From Flavobacteriales bacterium (GTDB taxonomy: Bacteria; Bacteroidota; Bacteroidia; Flavobacteriales_D; Sanyastnellaceae), in contig JAIBBG010000001.1 of the NCBI GenBank assembly GCA_019694805.1, positions 62,001-126,000 on the forward strand: DNA of 64,000 nucleotides, written 5' to 3'. Both the position numbers and the translations under genes were made by a program. The notes below the pieces were generated by a model, which did no database searches, had not been told where the DNA came from, and saw only the letters and a list, made by a program, of their open reading frames with translations. Below, in pieces: positions 37,401 through 46,000 of the stretch; position 1 is the first letter of the stretch; every line of letters starts with the position of its first letter.

Positions 37401-40400
37401 TCGATATAGTGAGGGCATCACCGTCACCATCCGAATCATTTTCAGTTACGTCACCATTCAAAGTTGTATCTTCATCGGTGACATAATCATCATTTACCGC
37501 ATCCGGTGTTTCATTGACAGGAAGCACATTGATGGTCACGGTTGCGGAGGTACACAGCAGACCCGGATCGCAAACGGTATACGTGAATACATCGGTGCCG
37601 ATGTATCCGGCATTTGGTGTATATGTAAATGATCCATCACTGTTGAAAATCAGTGTTCCGTTGGTTACATCAGTATCCAAAGTGAAACTCATCGATTCAC
37701 CATCCGGCTCATTGTCATTATCACCAACGTTACCATTGAACGAAGTGTCTTCATTGGTATTGTAGGTATCATCTGATGCAACTGCAGGATCATCAATTGG
37801 TAGTACATTGATGTTCACTAAAGCTTCATCACAGAATCCGGCAGGATCACAAGCCTGGTATGTAAAGGAATCAGTACCGTTGTAGTTGGCATCAGGTGTA
37901 TATGTAAATGTGCCGTCGGCATTCAGTGTTAAAGTTCCATTCGCAGGATTGTTTACAATGGTATACGTGAGGACATCATTATCAACGTCGCTGTCGTTTG
38001 TTGCCACTGTTCCATTCAACTGGGTATCTTCATCAGTGGTGAAATCATCATCTTCAGCAATTGGAGGTGTTGATACGGTCACGTTGATGGTTACAACTGC
38101 CTGATCACAAACAGCACCTTCGCATACCTGATATGTAAACGTAACTACGCCAAGGAAACCTGGAACCGAGTTATAGGTAAATGTTCCATTGCTATTCAAG
38201 GTTAATGTTCCATTGGACACATTGGTTACCAGAGACCAAACCAAATTGTCTCCATCAGGATTCAGATCATTGTCACCTACATCAGCGATAAGGGTACTTC
38301 CAGAAGTCACGAAGTACTCGTCATCAATAGCGGTTGGTGGATCGTTCACAGGATTAACCTGAATGGTCAATGTAGAAACATCACACACCGAACCTTCACA
38401 AACTTGATAAACGATCACATCTGTTCCGAAGAAATTGGTATTTGGCGTGTATGTGAAAGTACCATTGGAGTTAATGATGATGGATCCGTTTGGTGAACCG
38501 GTAAAGAGTGAATATGTCATACCAGTTACCTCTACCAGAGAGCCAGAAACTGGAGTTTCTTCGTTGGTAGTTACAAAATCATCGAGGTCACAAAGTGGAT
38601 CTGCAGTCAATGGGAATGGGCTACAAGGATTGAGCGGATCACTGCCATTGGTAATTTCAGTACCGTCGTTGAAGTTGTCATCATCGGTATCAGGATCGAG
38701 AGGATTAGTTTCGTCGCCATTACCTACAATTCCATCTTCACCGGCAAGTTCTTCTTCATTGGTAAGACCGTCGTTATCACAATCGTTGAGCGGATCAGAC
38801 AAACAGCTTCCAACAACGATGGTTACCTCACCTTGATCACAGTCTCCATCTTCATCACAGATTTCATAGATGACCATTGCATCACCAATAAAACCGGAAT
38901 CCGGAGTAAAGTCAATGCTGTCATCTGAAGGATCACTTGGAGTGCCATTATCATTCACAGTCGCTGAACCATTCGTCACACTGATCACAGTGATCGCTGA
39001 AGAAGAAGGTCCATCATTTCCGAAGGTATCATTGGACAATACATCCAGTGCGATGGTTGTATTGATTGGAGTTACAGCGTTATCATCACTTGCAACAGGA
39101 CTGCCGCAATCAGAAGAAGGAACAGCATTCGGATTTGGATCACAAGGATCAAGTGGATCACTTCCACCCGCTATCTCGTCATCATTGTTGATTCCATCAT
39201 TGTCACAGTCGTTGGTTCCCAATGACAGACAATCTCCGACAACAATCACAACTGTACCCTGATCGCAATCACCATCTGCATCACAAATTTCATATGTCAT
39301 TTCAGCATCGCCGGTGAATCCTGAATCAGGAGTGAAGTCAATCACATCATCAGTTGGATCGTTAGGCGTGCCGTTATCATTAACAACAGCAGAACCATTC
39401 AATATGCTAAGGATGGTAATGGTACCAGAATTAGGACCATCTGTGCCGAATGAATCATTCGCGAGCACATCTAAAGTTAAACCTTGATCCAGTGGTGTTG
39501 AGTAATTGTCATCCGATGCTAAAGGAGTACCGCAATCGGCAGAAGGAATGGCATTTGGATCGGGATCACATGGATTGAGAGGATCACTTCCTCCTGCTAC
39601 TTCATTACCATCATCGAATCCATCATCATCTGTATCTGGATCAGCTGGATCAGTACCAGCAGTCAATTCATCTCCAGCATTCAAACCATCGGAGTCACAA
39701 TCTGTGCTAGTAACAGCTCCTGCATTGGGATCACATGGGTCAGATGGATCACTTCCATTGGTGATTTCATCACCATTGTTGATTCCATCATTATCGCAAT
39801 CCAGTGCTGCAAAATCCAAACAATCACCAACGAAGACTGTCACAATCGCTTGGTCACAATCCAATTCAGCATCACAGATTTCGTAAGTAAATTCTGCAAC
39901 TCCGGAGAAACCACTATCAGGTGTAAAATCAATGGTATCATCGGTCGGATCATTTGGGGTACCTCCGTCATTTACAACAGCTACACCATTGATCGAAGAA
40001 ATAACCGTGATGTCTTGTGCAGATGGGCCATCCACACCAAAAGTATCATTATTCAGCACATTCACATTGACTGCAACATCAATAGGTGTAAGTACACTAT
40101 CATCATTTGCATCAGCTGTTCCACAATTCTCAGAAGGAATGGCATTTGGATCCGGATCACAAGGATTAAGAGGATCTGAACCTCCAGATACTTCAGTACC
40201 ATCGATGAAACCATCACCATCCGTATCAGGGTTCAATGGATCAGTGCCAGCGATGTCTTCATCATCATTAACAAGTCCGTCATTGTCACAATCGTTTGTA
40301 CCAAGTGCGAAAGGATTTGGATCGCAAGAATCAAGCGGATCGAAACCGAGATTGACTTCTGTACCATCATTGAAGGTATCACCATCCGTATCCGGATTCG

Positions 40401-43400
40401 CTGGATCGGTACCAATCAAAATTTCATCTGCAGCACTCAGACCGTCGAAGTCACAATCGTTGAACGAAAGTGCGGCTGCATCTGGATCACAAGAATCGAG
40501 TGGATCAGAGCCACCCAAAATTTCATCGCCATCTTCGTATCCGTCGCCATCTGTATCAGGATTCAATGGATCGGTGCCGTATAAAGTTTCATCGTCATTA
40601 TTCAGTCCATCATTATCACAATCGTTGGTTCCGATGGCAAATGGATCTGGATCACAAGCATTCACTGGATCAGAACCATTGTTTACTTCAGTACCATCAT
40701 CCAAACCATCACCATCAGTATCTGGATTAGCTGGATCTGTTCCAAAGAGGTCTTCCATAGTTGAATCGAGACCATCGTTATCGCAGTCATTGGAAGCAAT
40801 AGCTCCTGCATCTGGGTCACAAGCGTTCAGTGGATCTGAACCACCACTTACTTCATCTCCATCATTGAAACCGTCACCATCTGTGTCAGGGTTCAATGGA
40901 TCAGTACCAGCGATGTCTTCATCATCATTAACAAGTCCGTCATTGTCACAATCATTCGTGCCAAGCGCGAATGGATTCGGATCGCAAGAATCAAGCGGAT
41001 CGAAACCGAGGTTGACTTCTGTACCATCATTGAAGGTATCACCATCCGTATCCGGATTGGCAGGATCGGTACCAATTAAAATTTCATCAGCAGCACTCAG
41101 ACCATCGAAGTCACAATCGTTGAACGAAAGTGCAGCGGCATCCGGATCACAAGAATCGAGTGGATCAGAACCACCCAAAATTTCATCACCATCGTCATAT
41201 CCGTCGCCATCTGTATCAGGATTCAATGGGTCAGTACCATAAATATTTTCATCATCGTTGTTCAAACCATCCCCATCACAATCGCTGGTGCCAATAGCAA
41301 ATGGATCTGGATCACATGCATTCACAGGATCAGAACCATTGTTGACTTCAGTACCATCATCCAAACCATCACCATCAGTATCCGGATTGGCTGGATCTGT
41401 TCCAAAGAGGTCTTCCATGGATGAATCGAGACCATCGTTATCGCAGTCATTGGAAGCAATAGCACCTGCATCTGGGTCACATGCGTTCAGTGGATCAGAA
41501 CCACCACTTACTTCATCTCCATCATTGAAACCGTCACCATCTGTGTCAGGGTTCAATGGATCAGTACCAGCAATGTCTTCATCATCATTTACAAGTCCAT
41601 CGTTATCGCAATCGTTCGTTCCAATGGCGAATGGATTTGGATCGCAAGAATCAAGTGGATCGAATCCGAGGTTGACTTCTGTACCATCATTGAAGCTATC
41701 ACCATCCGTATCCGGATTGGCTGGATCGGTGCCAATCAAAATTTCATCAGCAGCACTCAAGCCATCGACATCACAGTCATTGAATGAAAGCGCAGCAGCA
41801 TCCGGATCGCAAGAATCGAGTGGATCTGAGCCACCCAAAATTTCATCACCATCATCGTATCCGTCACCATCAGTATCAGGATTTATTGGATCAGTGCCAT
41901 AAATATTTTCATCATCATTATTCAAACCATCACCATCGCAATCATTAGAGCCAATGGCGAATGGATCAGGATCACAAGCATTCACAGGATCAGAACCATT
42001 GTTTACTTCAGTGCCATCATCCAAGCCATCACCATCTGTATCCGGATTGGCTGGATCTGTTCCGAAAAGGTCTTCCATGGTCGAATCCAGACCATCATTA
42101 TCACAGTCATTCGAAGCAATAGCTCCTGCATTTGGATCACATGCATCCAAAGGATCGGTGTTGTTGTTTACTTCATCACCATCTAAAAACCCATCACCAT
42201 CTGTATCAGGATTTGTATTGTCAGTACCTGCTAAAATTTCTCCATCATTATCCAGTCCGTCGTTGTCACAATCATTCGTGCTCAAGGCGTTGATATCAGG
42301 ATCACATGGGTTAAGTGGATCAGTTCCACCATCTACTTCATCGCCGTCATTGATTCCGTCACCATCTGTATCCGGATTTCCAGCATCGGTTCCAGCATTT
42401 GCTTCTTCGTTGGTATCTAAACCGTCATTGTCACAATCATTGGTTGAAAGGGCATTTGGAAATGGATCACATGAATTCAGTGGATCACTACCACCGTTCA
42501 GTTCATCACCATCTTCTACTCCATCATCATCAGTATCCGGATTCAATGGGTCAGTGCCGGCGATATCTTCCTCGTCGTTGGTGAGTCCATCGTTATCACA
42601 ATCATTCGTTCCAAAAGAAAATGGATTTGGATCGCAGGCATTCAGTGGATCAAAACCCAGGTTGACTTCTGTTCCATCGATGAAAGAATCTCCATCTGTG
42701 TCTGGATTTGAGGGATCAGTTCCGAAAAGATCCTCGTCCGCTGCGCTTAATCCGTCGAAGTCGCAGTCATTTGTTGAAAGCGCATTTGGATCCGGATCAC
42801 ATGAATCAAGAGGATCCGTACCCGTGAGTACTTCATCTCCGTCTTGAATAGCGTCGTCATCGGTATCTGGATCCAAAGGATCAGTTCCAATTGTATTTTC
42901 ATCGTCGTTATTTAAGCCATCAGCATCGCAATCATTCGTGGTGAGAGCGAATGGATCAGGATCACAAGCGTTCACCGGATCTGAACCATTGTTCACTTCA
43001 GTTCCATCATCGAGACCGTCAGCGTCGGTATCTGGGTTGGCGGGATCTGAACCAAAAAGATCTTCCATGGCCGCATCCAATCCATCGTTATCGCAATCGC
43101 TCGAAGCAACAGCTCCAGCATCAGGATCGCAAGCATCATTTGGATCAGAGCCACCTGTTACTTCATTACCGTCATTCAATCCATCACCATCTGTATCTGG
43201 ATTGGTGTTGTCTGTACCCGCCAAAATTTCTCCTGCATTATCCAATCCATCATTGTCACAGTCATTCGTTGCGAGGGCATTGATATTTGGATCACAAGGA
43301 TCCAATGGATCAGTGCCTGCAGTATTTTCATCATCATCGCTGATGCCATCGCCATCCGTATCTACTGCATCGATGACTGAATTCACTGTAACAGTGATAT

Positions 43401-45222
43401 TCGCAATATTTGAAGTGATACCATCATTGTCTTCAATGGTATAAGTGATAGAAGCTGTGCCGAAGTAATCAAGGGTTGGGATATAGGTGACATCTCCTGT
43501 TCCAGTATCCACGCTCCATGATCCTTCCGCTGTTATGATGCTGGTCTGTTGGCCAGCTGTATTAGGATCGAGGTCTATGGTTGAAGCATCTACAGTACCA
43601 TCCGCATCGGTATCATTACCATCAATATTGGCAATTACAACCTGAACATCTTCATCGGTTGTAGCAAGGTCGTCATGAGCAACAGGGGGAATTGAAGGAC
43701 AAGCAAATGAATCAGATGTATCAGTATTGTAGACAGTCAATTCCTGATTGGCAAGTGCAGACGGGATGACTGATTTGGTGATGACTGTTCTTACACCATT
43801 TCTATAAGGATAACTTACAACGACATATACCAATTCATCGGGATCAGCAACTGCAAAGTGTAAGACTGGATTACCAAAGGTGCCATAACCCTCACCAGCA
43901 GCGAGATTCACGAGAGGTGAAATTCTAGTACCGGAGCAGTTGTATAGTGCAGCATTTGCTCCATTTGCTATGGCGGATGATGAACTACCAAAATCCCACA
44001 ATGCATGAACACGCAAGAAGTTGGTATTGTTAAGCTGATTCTGCCAAAGCTGATTGTCCAACGAAGCCATGTTGAGATAAAGATCAAGGTCACCATCATT
44101 ATCTGTGTCCACAAATGATGCACCTTGAGCATTGCCGGCTGGATTGATTCCAAAATTTACTGGGGATGAAGGTTGACTGAAAGTTAATGAAGATGCTCCA
44201 TCATTTTGAAAGAGATAACCCTCCGTATGCACATTGGCGAGAAACAGATCAATATCGCCATCATTGTCGATATCGCCCGCTGTGACACCATCAATGGTTG
44301 CGCTTGAAAGATCAACACCTGATGAAGCAGATGGTTCTCCTGTTGCCGTGAAAGTACCGCCATCATTGGTCCAAATCTGATTTGTGGCGTTGTCTGCCCA
44401 AAAAAGATCGAGATCACCATCGCTGTCAAAGTCTGCCCAACATACTCCACCTTTATTTGAGTTACTTGCTGATTGATTGAAGGAAGCAGACGAGAATGTT
44501 CCATCGCCATTGTTGCGCCAGATATCATCATTGGTATTTCTTCTCACACAAACATCCACATAGCCATCATTATCATAGTCTGCGGCTGCTGAATAATCAC
44601 CACCAGAACCACCGGTAGGAAGTCCTGTCGCGGCATTACTCACCTGTGTGAAGTTACCAGTACCATCATTACTTAATATATCTACACCAAATGTGTGATC
44701 ATCCATTAGGATATCCAGATCGCCATCATTGTCGAAATCCAATACCAAAATACCCTCAGCATTGATACCACCAGACAAAGACGTGACTGACTGATTAGGT
44801 GCCTGCGCAACAGTACCGAAACTATATGCCGGACTCGATGATGGCCCCTGATTCAACCAGATATTCACCACATTGAAGGTGTTGACGATGAAGTCAAGAT
44901 TTCCGTCGTTGTTGAAATCTGCGGCGACAGCCGACCTTTCGGTGGTCGTTGATGTCAAGCCACTCGCGTTTGATGCTGTAACATCTGAGAAACTGGTGCC
45001 ACCAGACGAAAACAACAATCTGGTATTCACAGAACCATCATTGGTATTCACCAAAAGGTCCAGGTATCCGTCATGGTTGAAATCTGCCCAACAGAAACCG
45101 GCATCTTTATTTCCAGAAATATCGACTCCCTGAGAGGAGGCAACATCTGAGAATGATACTTGGGCAACGCCGCTCCATGCGAGCAGACTGAAAACAGAAA
45201 TCAGAATAGAATTCTTCATCAT
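34408..45222 (-). CDS. Giant SprB-like calcium-binding adhesin with gliding-motility C-terminal domain
   Basis: 3604 residues with a signal peptide (MMKNSILISVFSLLAWSGVA). Domains in order: seven FG-GAP/VCBS repeats with DxDNDGDxD loops (about 25-400), an ASPIC/UnbV domain (about 400-495), an Ig-like domain (about 510-620), thrombospondin type 3-like Asp-rich calcium repeats (about 627-1695), three Ig-like modules alternating with TSP3 units (about 1695-2210), 14 cadherin-like repeats (about 2214-3494) and a CHU_C/gliding-motility type B sorting domain (about 3512-3604, with FSPNGDGTNDTF and NRWGNIVYE). It should be secreted by the T9SS and act as a long surface adhesin. It is followed by its PorP/SprF and OmpA partners. 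Confidence 0.93.
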   Translation of the reverse strand: MMKNSILISVFSLLAWSGVAQVSFSDVASSQGVDISGNKDAGFCWADFNHDGYLDLLVNTNDGSVNTRLLFSSGGTSFSDVTASNASGLTSTTTERSAVAADFNNDGNLDFIVNTFNVVNIWLNQGPSSSPAYSFGTVAQAPNQSVTSLSGGINAEGILVLDFDNDGDLDILMDDHTFGVDILSNDGTGNFTQVSNAATGLPTGGSGGDYSAAADYDNDGYVDVCVRRNTNDDIWRNNGDGTFSSASFNQSASNSNKGGVCWADFDSDGDLDLFWADNATNQIWTNDGGTFTATGEPSASSGVDLSSATIDGVTAGDIDNDGDIDLFLANVHTEGYLFQNDGASSLTFSQPSSPVNFGINPAGNAQGASFVDTDNDGDLDLYLNMASLDNQLWQNQLNNTNFLRVHALWDFGSSSSAIANGANAALYNCSGTRISPLVNLAAGEGYGTFGNPVLHFAVADPDELVYVVVSYPYRNGVRTVITKSVIPSALANQELTVYNTDTSDSFACPSIPPVAHDDLATTDEDVQVVIANIDGNDTDADGTVDASTIDLDPNTAGQQTSIITAEGSWSVDTGTGDVTYIPTLDYFGTASITYTIEDNDGITSNIANITVTVNSVIDAVDTDGDGISDDDENTAGTDPLDPCDPNINALATNDCDNDGLDNAGEILAGTDNTNPDTDGDGLNDGNEVTGGSDPNDACDPDAGAVASSDCDNDGLDAAMEDLFGSDPANPDTDADGLDDGTEVNNGSDPVNACDPDPFALTTNDCDADGLNNDDENTIGTDPLDPDTDDDAIQDGDEVLTGTDPLDSCDPDPNALSTNDCDFDGLSAADEDLFGTDPSNPDTDGDSFIDGTEVNLGFDPLNACDPNPFSFGTNDCDNDGLTNDEEDIAGTDPLNPDTDDDGVEDGDELNGGSDPLNSCDPFPNALSTNDCDNDGLDTNEEANAGTDAGNPDTDGDGINDGDEVDGGTDPLNPCDPDINALSTNDCDNDGLDNDGEILAGTDNTNPDTDGDGFLDGDEVNNNTDPLDACDPNAGAIASNDCDNDGLDSTMEDLFGTDPANPDTDGDGLDDGTEVNNGSDPVNACDPDPFAIGSNDCDGDGLNNDDENIYGTDPINPDTDGDGYDDGDEILGGSDPLDSCDPDAAALSFNDCDVDGLSAADEILIGTDPANPDTDGDSFNDGTEVNLGFDPLDSCDPNPFAIGTNDCDNDGLVNDDEDIAGTDPLNPDTDGDGFNDGDEVSGGSDPLNACDPDAGAIASNDCDNDGLDSSMEDLFGTDPANPDTDGDGLDDGTEVNNGSDPVNACDPDPFAIGTSDCDGDGLNNDDENIYGTDPLNPDTDGDGYDDGDEILGGSDPLDSCDPDAAALSFNDCDFDGLSAADEILIGTDPANPDTDGDTFNDGTEVNLGFDPLDSCDPNPFALGTNDCDNDGLVNDDEDIAGTDPLNPDTDGDGFNDGDEVSGGSDPLNACDPDAGAIASNDCDNDGLDSTMEDLFGTDPANPDTDGDGLDDGTEVNNGSDPVNACDPDPFAIGTNDCDNDGLNNDDETLYGTDPLNPDTDGDGYEDGDEILGGSDPLDSCDPDAAALSFNDCDFDGLSAADEILIGTDPANPDTDGDTFNDGTEVNLGFDPLDSCDPNPFALGTNDCDNDGLVNDDEDIAGTDPLNPDTDGDGFIDGTEVSGGSDPLNPCDPDPNAIPSENCGTADANDDSVLTPIDVAVNVNVLNNDTFGVDGPSAQDITVISSINGVAVVNDGGTPNDPTDDTIDFTPDSGFSGVAEFTYEICDAELDCDQAIVTVFVGDCLDFAALDCDNDGINNGDEITNGSDPSDPCDPNAGAVTSTDCDSDGLNAGDELTAGTDPADPDTDDDGFDDGNEVAGGSDPLNPCDPDPNAIPSADCGTPLASDDNYSTPLDQGLTLDVLANDSFGTDGPNSGTITILSILNGSAVVNDNGTPNDPTDDVIDFTPDSGFTGDAEMTYEICDADGDCDQGTVVIVVGDCLSLGTNDCDNDGINNDDEIAGGSDPLDPCDPNPNAVPSSDCGSPVASDDNAVTPINTTIALDVLSNDTFGNDGPSSSAITVISVTNGSATVNDNGTPSDPSDDSIDFTPDSGFIGDAMVIYEICDEDGDCDQGEVTIVVGSCLSDPLNDCDNDGLTNEEELAGEDGIVGNGDETNPLDPDTDDDNFNDGTEITNGSDPLNPCSPFPLTADPLCDLDDFVTTNEETPVSGSLVEVTGMTYSLFTGSPNGSIIINSNGTFTYTPNTNFFGTDVIVYQVCEGSVCDVSTLTIQVNPVNDPPTAIDDEYFVTSGSTLIADVGDNDLNPDGDNLVWSLVTNVSNGTLTLNSNGTFTYNSVPGFLGVVTFTYQVCEGAVCDQAVVTINVTVSTPPIAEDDDFTTDEDTQLNGTVATNDSDVDNDVLTYTIVNNPANGTLTLNADGTFTYTPDANYNGTDSFTYQACDPAGFCDEALVNINVLPIDDPAVASDDTYNTNEDTSFNGNVGDNDNEPDGESMSFTLDTDVTNGTLIFNSDGSFTYTPNAGYIGTDVFTYTVCDPGLLCTSATVTINVLPVNETPDAVNDDYVTDEDTTLNGDVTENDSDGDGDALTISIVSDVANGTLVLNADGTFTYTPDPNFNGTDSFTYSACDPFAACDVATVTIVVNPVNDAPQAVEDFYTVLEDNILNGNVTDNDLEVDGDAVTVTLIDGPTSGSIVLNIDGSFTFTPNAGFTGIASFTYVSCDPTDGCSPVTMVIINVIPDNTAPVAVDDEYDVDEDGILNGNVSENDSDADGDVLTYSIDTDVQNGVLTFNGDGTFTYTPNPDFNGTDGFTYVVCDVLVFCDTANVTIVVNPVPDSPIAEDDVVEVNENDFINGFAGFNDTDADGDVLTFTLIDGPLNGTLIFNADGSYTYTPDAGYLGDDSFTYTACDPDNQCDDATVFITVVPINEEPIAVDDNYTVDENATLNGDVSDNDTDPENDPLTFTLFADASNGTVVMNADGTFTYTPDPGYIGPDQFEYSVCDDNGLCDFGTVSINVVPVNDSPIAVDDTNTGEEDDVVGGDVSSNDSDPEGDPLTFNLITPPANGTVVLNSDGTYTYTPNPDFFGTDTFVYEACDGNSCDQAIVTIEISPINDLPDAVDDNYTTTEDTTLNGDVSQNDVDPDGDNLTNTLVTSTTNGSVTLNADGTFTYVPDAGFFGSDSFTYEACDAEGCDTATVFINVQELNTAPVGVDDTFNVDEDGILFADVSTNDSDLDGDALTYTLVTDVNNGTLTLNADGTFTYVPDPNFNGQDSFTYQVCDDDGNCDTVTVIINVIPINDAPVGLDDEYTINEDTTLDGDVSINDSDVDGDNLTYIVLDDVDNGVLVLNADGTFTYIPDTDFFGTDTFTYQITDAGGVTVTVTVVINVLPVLDPHAENDQYTTDEDVSFDGDVSDNDNDTEGYIYTVIDGPDHGTLIMNEDGTFTYIPDPNYNGFDDFTYQACDPSGEPCVTATVTIIIVAQPDDVLVVPAGFSPNGDGTNDTFTIENIDSYPANNLKIFNRWGNIVYEKDGYTSNEEWNGTTTAGGVVSGSRVPEGTYFYVLDPGPSVLNPNAEQKVVSGYIVIKYENK
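34735..38600 (-). repeat. Fourteen cadherin-like repeats of the giant adhesin
   Basis: About 14 copies of a 90-residue repeat, well conserved around DGTFTYTPD, YxGTDSFTY and the C-D-x(3-5)-C pair. Thirteen copies have both Cys residues; the next-to-last (TDFFGTDTFTYQITDAGG) has none. The same repeat makes up most of the second adhesin. Confidence 0.85.
38815..40135 (-). repeat. Three Ig-like modules interleaved with TSP3 units
   Basis: Three copies of a roughly 100-residue module, each with LDVLxNDTFGxDGP-type, NDxGTPxDPxDD and IDFTPDSGFxGDA-type segments and ending at a VVGDCL-like linker, near 39830-40130, 39240-39530 and 38815-39110. Each is separated from the next by one or two Asp-rich TSP3 units. 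Confidence 0.75.
40137..43266 (-). repeat. Array of about nineteen 55-residue TSP3-like calcium-binding units
   Basis: Each unit is 55 residues (165 bp) with the pattern NDCDNDGLxNDDE, GTDPxNPDTDGDG, EVxxGSDPLxxCDP. The two Cys per unit and the Asp ladder resemble thrombospondin type 3 repeats. Unit types recur in a fixed order. Confidence 0.9.
40141..42120 (-). repeat. Higher-order 660-bp tandem repeat (three copies)
   Basis: Four different 55-residue units (order B-C-D-A) recur as a block exactly 660 bp long: about 41461-42120, 40801-41460 and 40141-40800. By eye, 40321-40380 differs from 40981-41040 at one base, and 40981-41040 from 41641-41700 at three, so the duplications are recent. 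Confidence 0.9.
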
Positions 45223-45405
45223 GAAATAATTTGAGTAACAGAACTGTAAGACTACGGGTATGGGTAGTATACATCAATACACGAACGCAAATCAATCCTA
45301 TACAATGAAGTGCCTGACTCCGGATTTCGGAAACATCCAACATGGATGTGTTTATTTCGTTAAAAATCGCCAATAGACAAGAGCTATCACTTCAATGTAT
45401 AGCGC

Positions 45406-45413
45406 TAACTTTG
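45406..45413 (+). promoter_or_regulatory. Possible -7 element of the MazG-like gene
   Basis: TAACTTTG matches TAnnTTTG exactly, 24 nt before the ATG at 45438. It lies inside the longer in-frame extension starting at 45342 and so supports the short start. No TTG occurs at the expected -33 spacing. Confidence 0.4.
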
Positions 45414-45437
45414 TTATTGAACTTGTTAAAAAGCACA

Positions 45438-45773
45438 ATGACATTAGACGAAGCACAAAAAGAAGTAGATCATTGGATCAAGACCACAGGTGTCAGATAC
45501 TTCAATGAACTTACGAATATGACTATCCTGACAGAAGAGGTGGGTGAACTTGCGAGAATTATCGCCAGGCGTTATGGCGAACAAAGTGAAAAGGAAAGTG
45601 ATAAGAACAAAGATCTCGGAGATGAAATCGCTGATGTGATGTGGGTATTGATATGCCTAGCTAATCAAACCGGGATTAATCTCACCGATGCCTTTCATAA
45701 GAACATGGCAAAAAAAATTTCCAGGGATGCGAACCGACACATCCAAAATCCAAAGCTTAAAGACCCACAATAA
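45438..45773 (+). CDS. MazG-like nucleotide pyrophosphohydrolase
   Basis: 111 residues from the ATG at 45438 (MTLDEAQKEVDHW). The all-alpha MazG/dUTPase-superfamily metal site is visible: LTEEVGELARII (E-E-x-x-E) and DLGDEIADVMWVLI (D-E-x-x-D). This single-domain form resembles the RS21-C6/MazG-like group that hydrolyses nucleoside triphosphates, probably for nucleotide-pool cleaning. It is divergent from the giant adhesin gene and convergent with the small ferredoxin gene. Confidence 0.9.
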   Translation: MTLDEAQKEVDHWIKTTGVRYFNELTNMTILTEEVGELARIIARRYGEQSEKESDKNKDLGDEIADVMWVLICLANQTGINLTDAFHKNMAKKISRDANRHIQNPKLKDPQ

Positions 45774-45790
45774 AGAAAATGATGACAGGA

Positions 45791-46000
45791 TTATTCTGAC
45801 ATCCTAAAAGACAAAGCACCACTTGGACATTTCTTAATCTGATCGACTATCTGTTCAGTTGATGCTGCGTCGATTTTTATCCATGGCGCTTCCTTTGGTT
45901 TGAATACTTCCGACAAACCTCTTGCGCAAATTCCAGAATGAATGCATTTCGAAGGTTCCCAAATAACGGTTACCTCACCGTTGGTGTATTCTTTTTTCAT
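45791..46000 (-). CDS. Divergent mono-cluster (4Fe-4S) protein
   Basis: 69 residues. The sequence matches the divergent mono-cluster ferredoxin-like family (Fer4_19): CIHSGICARGLSEVF, PWI, and a C-terminal CPSGAL. I see only three cysteines in the likely cluster-binding positions (two in CIHSGIC and one in CPSGAL), so the fourth ligand is uncertain. The start overlaps the stop of the upstream acyltransferase-like gene by 3 bp (ATGA), so translation is coupled. Its redox partner is unknown. Confidence 0.88.
   Translation of the reverse strand: MKKEYTNGEVTVIWEPSKCIHSGICARGLSEVFKPKEAPWIKIDAASTEQIVDQIKKCPSGALSFRMSE

Noticed and set aside
39932-42847. Long plus-strand Ser/Pro-rich open frames (up to 436 residues) antisense to the TSP3 stalk
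   Set aside because: They are the mirror of the Asp-rich GAT/GAC repeats: reverse complement codons give Ser and few stops. Period and boundaries match the 165-bp units exactly, and there is no start signal or independent composition.
40141-43266. CRISPR-like array suggested by 165-bp periodicity
   Set aside because: The repeats are coding, keep frame throughout, have no unique spacers and encode the calcium-binding stalk.
45342-45437. N-terminal extension of the MazG-like protein
   Set aside because: It contains the TAACTTTG promoter element and has no family similarity; the ATG at 45438 gives the normal MazG-like start.
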